DNA of 12,560 bases from JACPSX01 sp035288405 [NCBI: bacterium] (GTDB lineage: Bacteria > JACPSX01), in contig DATEAK010000384.1 in assembly GCA_035288405.1 (NCBI GenBank), positions 1-12,560 on the forward strand. The letters run 5' to 3'. Position numbers and translations under genes: made by a program. Positions 7,577 to 12,560 of the stretch are shown here, piece after piece (position 1 is the stretch's first letter; every line of letters starts with the position of its first letter). The notes beneath the pieces are model-generated. The model had not been told where the DNA came from and searched no databases. It worked only from the letters and a program-made list of their open reading frames with translations.

Positions 7577-8574
7577 ACTTTCGCGCCTTCCTCTCCCATC
7601 TGAAGAAAGAACCGCTTCGTTCCATTTACTTGCTTACAGGCGAGGAGTCCCATTTTCAAGAGGAGGGTTTACGGCACCTGCTGGCACGCGCTGTCCGACC
7701 CGAGCAAGAGTCTACCAACCTGGAAATTCTCTATGCAAGGGAGGTCACCTGCACCCAATTGGCCCACCGGATTGACAGTGCCACTCTCTTCAGCGCAGGC
7801 CGCCTGGTTGCTCTGCGTCAGTCTCAGGATCTCGACCTGCGGGGAGAAGATCATCTGCTGCGGGCCTTAAGTTCTCCCCCTCCCGATCTGATCTTCTTGG
7901 CCCTGTTTTCCACGCAGACCCTGCCAAAAGCAAAACTATGGGATCAACTGAGCCAAACCGCTGTGACAGTGGAGTGCGCTCCTCTGCGGGGCTCTGCTTT
8001 GCTGCGCTATCTGAGAGAGCAATGGACGCAAGAAGGGGTCATCGTTGAGGAGGAAGCGCTGGAACTCTTGGTCGCCCTGGTGGGAGAGGAATTGCCCCGC
8101 TTGCGCCAGGAGCAAGAGAAGTTGATCCTTTATTTAGGCCCTGGTGGGGGTCACCTGAAAGCCGAAATGGTGGAAGGGATGATTGCGGGCCACAGGATCC
8201 ACTCGGTTTTCGAACTGGTGGATTCCCTGGGAGAAAGGGAGATGGGGAAAAGCCTCATTTTGCTCGATAGACTTCTTGGTCAGGGGGTCGCCCCTCTACA
8301 GATTTTGCACCTGTTGGCCCGTCAACTCCGGCTTCTATTGGAGTTCAAATCTCTTGACCCGAGAGCTGCGTCGGCCCGCAAGGCCGCCGGCCTCTTCGGG
8401 ATTCCGCCCTACCGGATTCAAGAGAGTTTCGCGACGGCGAGGAGGTTTACCGCTGCGGAACTTGCCAGCCGTTTGCTGCGCTTGCAGGAGGCCGAGATGG
8501 AGTTGAAGACATCAGACCACTCTCCTCGGCGAGTTCTCGAAGGGTTTTTTCTAAACGTCCGGGAGCCAGGGTGA
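7573..8574 (+). CDS. holA: DNA polymerase III, delta subunit (clamp loader), probable CTG start
   Basis: HolA opens the beta sliding clamp in the DnaX clamp-loader complex. From CTG at 7573 the product has 333 residues, close to the 343 of E. coli. The N-terminus reads [20 protein letters not shown] then TGEESHFQEEGL, the usual HolA opening (a helix, then the Y-L-L-x-G-E-E strand). The C-terminal domain III shows LHLLARQLRLLLEFK, FGIPPYRIQESF and LLRLQEAEMELKTSDHSPRRVLE, all typical. No ATG, GTG or TTG occurs in frame between the lptE stop and TTG at 7630, and starting at 7630 would delete the first 19 conserved residues. The in-frame choices are CTG at 7573, overlapping the lptE TGA as CTGA, or ATT at 7570. 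CTG is preferred because neighbouring junctions use the same 4-base overlap with ATG. The stop is 20 bases from the convergent rpsT stop. Confidence 0.9.
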   Translation: MNFRAFLSHLKKEPLRSIYLLTGEESHFQEEGLRHLLARAVRPEQESTNLEILYAREVTCTQLAHRIDSATLFSAGRLVALRQSQDLDLRGEDHLLRALSSPPPDLIFLALFSTQTLPKAKLWDQLSQTAVTVECAPLRGSALLRYLREQWTQEGVIVEEEALELLVALVGEELPRLRQEQEKLILYLGPGGGHLKAEMVEGMIAGHRIHSVFELVDSLGEREMGKSLILLDRLLGQGVAPLQILHLLARQLRLLLEFKSLDPRAASARKAAGLFGIPPYRIQESFATARRFTAAELASRLLRLQEAEMELKTSDHSPRRVLEGFFLNVREPG

Positions 8575-8594
8575 TCAATGCCCGACGGGAAGTG

Positions 8595-8876
8595 TCAGGA
8601 GGCGCTGCCCTTGACGTGGAGCTTGCAGACCTGAGCGGTCAAGCGCGAAATCTTGCGTGCGGCATTGTTTTTATGAATGAGACCTTTGGAAGCAGTTTTG
8701 GAAATTACGGGAATGGCCTCGGCCAGAGCCTTGTCCGCAGACTCTTGATTGCCCGTGGCCACTTCCTCACGGACGTGACGAATCGACGTCCGCATGGACG
8801 ACCGGGCGGCTTTGTTGCGCACGGTACGGGTTTCGGTTTGACGGACCCGTTTACGGGTTGTTTTGCTTGTGCCCAC
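8595..8876 (-). CDS. rpsT: 30S ribosomal protein S20
   Basis: This 93-residue, strongly basic protein binds the 5' domain of 16S rRNA early in small-subunit assembly. It shows the S20 pattern throughout: SKTTRKRVRQTETRTVRNKA, then RSSMRTSIRHVREEV, and near the C-terminus the signature KTASKGLIHKNNAARKISRL. Length is slightly above the usual 85-90 because of a short tail, KLHVKGSAS. The start codon is GTG (complement of 8874-8876), preceded by the near-perfect Shine-Dalgarno TAAGGAGG at 8884-8891 with a 7-base spacer; no better in-frame start exists. It is the only minus-strand gene in the window, tail-to-tail with holA and head-to-head with xerD, and so has its own promoter. No convincing intrinsic terminator is visible in the 20 bases between the rpsT and holA stops. 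Confidence 0.96.
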   Translation of the reverse strand: MGTSKTTRKRVRQTETRTVRNKAARSSMRTSIRHVREEVATGNQESADKALAEAIPVISKTASKGLIHKNNAARKISRLTAQVCKLHVKGSAS

Positions 8877-8911
8877 TCAATTTCCTCCTTAGAAGATAGT
8901 GTCGCGTGGAT

Positions 8912-8940
8912 GAGGTACCACAGGGATCTTTCCCTGTCAA
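8912..8940 (-). promoter_or_regulatory. Candidate rpsT promoter
   Basis: On the minus strand a perfect TTGACA (complement of 8935-8940) is followed after 17 bases by TACCTC (complement of 8912-8917), with TG two bases before the -10 (TGGTACCT). The -10 match is poor, but location and -35 quality fit. Transcription would start near 8905, giving a leader of about 28 bases that contains the strong Shine-Dalgarno. Confidence 0.5.
8920..8937. repeat. Perfect 7-bp inverted repeat in the rpsT promoter spacer
   Basis: ACAGGGA (8920-8926) and TCCCTGT (8931-8937) are perfect inverted copies separated by TCTT. The element overlaps the last three bases of the -35 box and covers most of the -35/-10 spacer of the candidate rpsT promoter. 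Such an 18-bp dyad is shaped like a site for a dimeric repressor. It lies upstream of the predicted rpsT start, so it would not be in rpsT mRNA; it could form a hairpin in a transcript reading rightward toward xerD. Confidence 0.4.
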
Positions 8941-9064
8941 GGGGTTTCTCCGGATGGAGGACTTTTGGATGCTCGACCGGCCTCGGGACCGATACGGCGG
9001 CTTGGCGATGGTTGGAAAGCAAGGAGCTTCGCCACTTCGCAGTAACGGCGCGGAGAGCGGGGTA

Positions 9065-10003
9065 ATGGGAAAAGAAGAGCTGGTCGCGGAGTTCATTCAT
9101 TTTCTCCGGGTCGAGAGGCGGCTGTCGGTCAATTCCGTAGAGGCTTACCGGCGGGACGTGGTCGGTTTCCTGGGAGCCTGTGAGGTGAGTTCCGTGGAAG
9201 ACCTGTGCGGGATCACACCGTCGAAAATCGTGGAATATCTCTCCCGATTACAGAAGCAGAGTCGATCGGTGTCCTCCTTGGCCCGTCATCTCTCCGCCCT
9301 CAAATCTTTTTTCCAGTTTGCTTTTCAGGAGAAGTGGATTCCATCGGACCCGGCTTCCGAACTGAAGTCACCGAGGCGCTGGCGACGGATTCCTCAGGTG
9401 CTCTCTCGATCCGAAGTGGAAAAGCTGCTGGAAGTTTCCTGGGAAGTGAGTCCCATCGGGGTTCGCGACAGAGCGATGCTGGAACTCCTCTATGCAACAG
9501 GACTGCGGGCCTCCGAGCTATTGAACCTGACAGTGAGCGCAGTGAACTTGGAGCTTGGCTTCCTAATCTGCACGGGCAAGGGAGGAAAGCAGCGCATCGT
9601 ACCGGTGGGAGCCCCGGCCTGTCAACAGGTGCTGAACTATCTCGGGTCCTCGAGGCCAAGGCTGGTACGGGGCAAAGATCACGGGATCCTGTTTGTAAAC
9701 AGCCGCGGGGGAAAGTTGTCGAGGCAGAGCTTCTGGCGCATACTCAAGACGTATGCTCGCAGGGCAGGTTTGGGAAAGAGGGTCGGACCCCACTCCTTGC
9801 GACATTCCTTTGCGACTCACATGTTGGAGGGGGGGGCTGACCTACGTGTGGTTCAGCAGCTGCTGGGCCACTCTACGATCACGACGACCCAAATCTATAC
9901 CCATGTGGTCCAGGATCGCTTACGAGCCGTATACGATCAGTACCATCCTCGGGCGAAAAAACAGAGCGTGGAGGCTGCATGGCCATCGGGGTTGCACAGA
10001 TAG
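9065..10003 (+). CDS. xerD: Site-specific tyrosine recombinase XerD
   Basis: This 312-residue recombinase should act with a partner (XerC) at the chromosomal dif site to resolve dimers at division. The N-terminal SAM-like core-binding domain spans about 1-90 (EFIHFLRVERRLSVNSVEAY, then HLSALKSFFQFAF). The catalytic domain carries the full tyrosine-recombinase set: Arg148 (ATGLRASEL), Lys172 (GKGGKQRIVP), His243 and Arg246 (PHSLRHSFATH), His269 (LLGHSTITTTQ) and nucleophile Tyr278 (IYTHV). GGADLRVVQQLLGHS and the terminal HPRA favour XerD over XerC. The start ATG at 9065 gives the family length; the frame is open to 8906, but that extension crosses the rpsT promoter and looks non-coding. Fifteen residues follow HPRA, and the last 25 bases overlap glnD. 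An eight-G run lies at 9829-9836. There are no transposon or phage genes nearby, so it is a housekeeping Xer protein, not a mobile-element integrase. Confidence 0.9.
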   Translation: MGKEELVAEFIHFLRVERRLSVNSVEAYRRDVVGFLGACEVSSVEDLCGITPSKIVEYLSRLQKQSRSVSSLARHLSALKSFFQFAFQEKWIPSDPASELKSPRRWRRIPQVLSRSEVEKLLEVSWEVSPIGVRDRAMLELLYATGLRASELLNLTVSAVNLELGFLICTGKGGKQRIVPVGAPACQQVLNYLGSSRPRLVRGKDHGILFVNSRGGKLSRQSFWRILKTYARRAGLGKRVGPHSLRHSFATHMLEGGADLRVVQQLLGHSTITTTQIYTHVVQDRLRAVYDQYHPRAKKQSVEAAWPSGLHR

Positions 10004-12560
10004 AGTCCCGGGAGGATCGGGAGTTCCGCTCTCGTCTTAAGGGGCTCAGCGCGAGTTTTAACTTTAGCCAGGCGGGCCGGCAGGAACTCGTCCGTAGGGC
10101 GCGCGATCTGATCGGTGAAGAGAAAGCAAAAATCAGGGCCGAGCACGAGCGAGGAGCCGGCGGAATTCGGATTGCCACGCGCAGCGCGCTGTTGGTCGAT
10201 GTGGTCCTCAAGGAGATATACAACTTGGCGGCGGCGAGTTGCGCCCGGAAAATCGGCAAATTCCAGCCGACGTTTGCGGTGGTGGCCGTAGGCGGCTACG
10301 GGCGAGGGGAGCTGAACCCCTTTTCCGATCTGGATGTCATGTTCCTCTACGATAAGAAACCGGATCAATATCTGGATGCGGTCGTTACGGAAATCCTCAC
10401 CTTCCTGTGGGACATCGTCTTTGAGGTCGGACACAGCAGCCGGTCCATTGCGAATTGTATCAAGATCGCCAGCTCCGACTTGACCGCGAAAACCGCTCTG
10501 ATGGAAGCCCGCTTCCTGGAAGGAAATGCTCGTGTCTTTCATTCCTTTGCCGCGGCCTTCAAACGCCACGTGCTGGGCAAGGGCGTGAACACGTTTATCG
10601 AGCAGAAGCTGCGCGAACGTGAAAATCGTTATGCTCAGTACGGCGAAGCCCCCAATCTCCTGGAGCCGAACATCAAGGAGAGTTCGGGAGGGTTGCGGGA
10701 CTTCCACATGGCCATGTGGACGGCCCTGGCCCGTTTCGGATTCCGTTATCCGGACGATCTGCATCGCCAGGGGCTCATCGGCCGGGACGATCTCGAAGAA
10801 GTCACCGAGGCTTATGATTTCCTGATGCGCGTGCGCAATGATCTCCATTTTCTATCCGGGCGCAAATTTGACCACCTGGTTTTGCAGATTCAAGGAGAAG
10901 TCGCCCGGCGGCTTCGCTACGAGGATGACGAGAAACAGCTCGGGGTCGAGTACTTCATGAAGGATTACTACGTTCAGGCCAATGCGATCCATCACTACTC
11001 GAGGATGGTTCTGGAGCGTTGCCGGGAACCGAGCCGTCTGTTCAACATGGTCCAGCGGGTTCTGCGGCAGAAGGAAGTTGAGCCGGGGATCTACTTGTTC
11101 CGAGGCGAATTGCGCATTCCCGAGGAGTCGCGAAATATACTGGTGGAGAACCCGCTACTGCTGTTGCGGATCTTCCAACACTGCCAGAAGCACAGGGCCC
11201 AGTTGAGCGAGGACGTCAAGAGGCTCATTCATTCCCACCTCTGGCTTATAGACGGAGCGTTTCAATCCTCCAGTGAGGCCAGAGAAATTTTTGTCGGCAT
11301 CCTGAAAAATCACGGCTATTCCGAAACCCTTCGTCTCATGCACGAGACCGGCGTCCTGGGGGGATATATTCCCGAGTTCGCGGCGATCATCTGCCACATG
11401 CAATACGACCTGTACCATCGCTACACGGTGGATGAGCATACGCTACTGGCCTTGAAAGTCCTGGATGATCTTGGGACGGCGGAGGAGCCGGAGCTTAAGG
11501 AGTTGGCGACGATTTATCGGGGTCTCGAAAACCGCCTGCCATTGCAGATGGCCGTCCTGTTTCATGATGTGGGGAAAGGTCGGGGAGGAGGGCATACCGC
11601 CCACAGCATGAAGATGGCCCGCGAGGCCATGGAACGCATGGGTTTCTCTTCCCGTCTCATCGAGCAGGTGCAGCTGCTGGTTGAAAACCACCTTTTGATG
11701 AACTATACGGCCCAGCGCCGGGACATCAACGAGAAAAAGGTCATCGCCGAGTTTGCCAAGACTGTGTCTACGGTCGAGAACCTGCGGCTGCTCTACCTGA
11801 TCACGTACGCGGATTTGCGGGCCGTCGGTCCCGATGTGTGGACCATATGGAAAGGAGCTCTGCTTTGGGAAATTTACCACAAAGCGCTGGATGTCCTGGA
11901 GGGTGCTGAAGAAGAGGAGACATCCATCGAAGAGCAAGTGGCCCGCATCAAGGAAGAGGTCGTCCTGCGCCTTGCTCCCGAGGTGGGCCGGGAGGCGGTG
12001 GAAGATTTCTTCCGGGCCATGCCCTACAAGTACATTTTGTCCATGCCTGCTGAGACCATTACGCGGCACGTTCGTCTGACAACTTCCCTCGGAGACGACA
12101 AGTTGCGAATTCACTACACCCACAACGACGAGGTGCGGTACTCCGAATTAATGGTTTCTACGATTGGTAAGGCAGGGGTGTTTTCGAAAATCGCCGGCAC
12201 ACTGACATCCAAGAACATCAACATACTGGGAGCGCAAATCTACACAAGAAACGACGGCATCGCCGTGGATACCTTGCAGGTGGAAAGCCTGGAGCGGACT
12301 CCGATTTACGATGAGCGTGTCTGGGAGAGCATTCGGAAAGACCTTCTGGCAATCTTGGAAGGAGAAAAGCAGGTGGAGGACTTGCTGGCCAACCGGCAGC
12401 GGTCGGGCCCATTCCGGCGAGAGCCGGCCATTGCCGTGCCGGTCCGGATCGAACTCGATAACCGCACCTCCGATACTCACACAGTGATCGAGGTCATTTG
12501 CCCCGACCTGATGGGTAACCTCTACCGGATCACGAACGTCTTGTACCACCTGGGGATCGA
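9979..12560 (+). CDS. glnD: PII uridylyltransferase / uridylyl-removing enzyme GlnD (3' end outside window)
   Basis: About 860 residues are visible of a protein that is about 890 long in E. coli. GlnD senses glutamine and adds UMP to, or removes it from, PII proteins, setting glutamine synthetase activity and nitrogen gene expression. Domains in order: nucleotidyltransferase with GGYGRGEL at 105-112 and SDLDVMF, metal ligands Asp117 and Asp119; the GlnD linker with PNIKESSGGLRDFH near 233; an HD phosphohydrolase domain with YHRYTVDEHTL and FHDVGKGRGGGHTAHS (His529-Asp530), the uridylyl-removing site; a first ACT domain from about 725 (STIGKAGVFSKIAGTL); and the start of a second ACT domain (VIEVICPDLMGNLYRI, about 836) cut by the window edge. 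The start ATG at 9979 lies inside the end of xerD, with GGAGG at 9970-9974 only 4 bases upstream, so it is probably co-expressed with xerD. All catalytic residues are present. Confidence 0.95.
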   Translation, partial: MAIGVAQIESREDREFRSRLKGLSASFNFSQAGRQELVRRARDLIGEEKAKIRAEHERGAGGIRIATRSALLVDVVLKEIYNLAAASCARKIGKFQPTFAVVAVGGYGRGELNPFSDLDVMFLYDKKPDQYLDAVVTEILTFLWDIVFEVGHSSRSIANCIKIASSDLTAKTALMEARFLEGNARVFHSFAAAFKRHVLGKGVNTFIEQKLRERENRYAQYGEAPNLLEPNIKESSGGLRDFHMAMWTALARFGFRYPDDLHRQGLIGRDDLEEVTEAYDFLMRVRNDLHFLSGRKFDHLVLQIQGEVARRLRYEDDEKQLGVEYFMKDYYVQANAIHHYSRMVLERCREPSRLFNMVQRVLRQKEVEPGIYLFRGELRIPEESRNILVENPLLLLRIFQHCQKHRAQLSEDVKRLIHSHLWLIDGAFQSSSEAREIFVGILKNHGYSETLRLMHETGVLGGYIPEFAAIICHMQYDLYHRYTVDEHTLLALKVLDDLGTAEEPELKELATIYRGLENRLPLQMAVLFHDVGKGRGGGHTAHSMKMAREAMERMGFSSRLIEQVQLLVENHLLMNYTAQRRDINEKKVIAEFAKTVSTVENLRLLYLITYADLRAVGPDVWTIWKGALLWEIYHKALDVLEGAEEEETSIEEQVARIKEEVVLRLAPEVGREAVEDFFRAMPYKYILSMPAETITRHVRLTTSLGDDKLRIHYTHNDEVRYSELMVSTIGKAGVFSKIAGTLTSKNINILGAQIYTRNDGIAVDTLQVESLERTPIYDERVWESIRKDLLAILEGEKQVEDLLANRQRSGPFRREPAIAVPVRIELDNRTSDTHTVIEVICPDLMGNLYRITNVLYHLGI

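Noticed and set aside
8520-8560. Possible terminator near the end of holA, with a six-T run at 8547-8552
   Set aside because: It is inside holA coding sequence and the only stem before the T-run (CGAG-TT-CTCG) has 4 pairs with a 2-base loop, too weak to call.
8906-9064. N-terminal extension of xerD by 53 codons
   Set aside because: The extra residues do not look like XerD, they cross the rpsT promoter, and a start at 9065 gives normal family length and an in-place GGAG.
8571-9065. A 164-codon plus-strand frame opposite rpsT
   Set aside because: It is the mirror of the S20 gene and of its promoter region; S20 on the minus strand is unambiguous.
9065-10003. Tyrosine recombinase as the sign of an integrated mobile element
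   Set aside because: Family length, HPRA ending and housekeeping neighbours indicate chromosomal XerD; no att-like repeats, tRNA or phage genes are seen.
9937-10848. A 303-codon minus-strand frame opposite xerD/glnD
   Set aside because: Antisense to the well-supported nucleotidyltransferase part of GlnD; no family resemblance and no ribosome binding site noticed.

Overview
The window looks like a core, mostly housekeeping segment of a Gram-negative bacterial chromosome. It is fairly GC-rich and densely packed, with several stop/start overlaps of the ATGA type. Gram-negative affiliation follows from the LPS-assembly lipoprotein LptE. The gene order (riboflavin genes, then nusB, leuS-lptE-holA, rpsT, xerD, glnD) and the protein sequences suggest a deltaproteobacterial (Desulfobacterota-type) organism. 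That placement is inference from recalled family patterns; no search was run.

Region 1 (1-3099, + strand) is a riboflavin operon: the 3' end of ribD, then ribE, ribBA, ribH and nusB. RibBA supplies both precursor branches, RibD the pyrimidine steps, RibH condenses them to lumazine and RibE makes riboflavin. NusB is an antitermination factor often placed after ribH. Region 2 (3096-4390) continues the same run through ATGA overlaps with two less ordinary genes: a stand-alone M17 leucyl-aminopeptidase N-terminal (macro-like) domain without its peptidase domain, and a calcineurin-like phosphoesterase. This pair is the least understood part of the window.

Region 3 (4391-4568) is a 178-base gap holding candidate promoter elements, an imperfect inverted repeat and a possible 45-codon reading frame. 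Region 4 (4569-8574) is leuS-lptE-holA. leuS and lptE overlap by ATGA. lptE and holA appear to overlap by CTGA, which implies a rare CTG start for holA. Region 5 (8595-8940, - strand) is a lone rpsT gene convergent with holA; it has a strong Shine-Dalgarno, a GTG start and a TTGACA box followed by a perfect inverted repeat. Region 6 (9065-12560, + strand) is xerD overlapping glnD, the PII uridylyltransferase, which runs off the window inside its second ACT domain.

No tRNA, rRNA, CRISPR array, insertion sequence or prophage is visible. The points worth a second look are the M17N-like/phosphoesterase pair, the probable CTG start of holA, the small ORF before leuS, the inverted repeat inside the rpsT promoter, and a metal-ligand substitution (H to Q) in the RibB half of RibBA.
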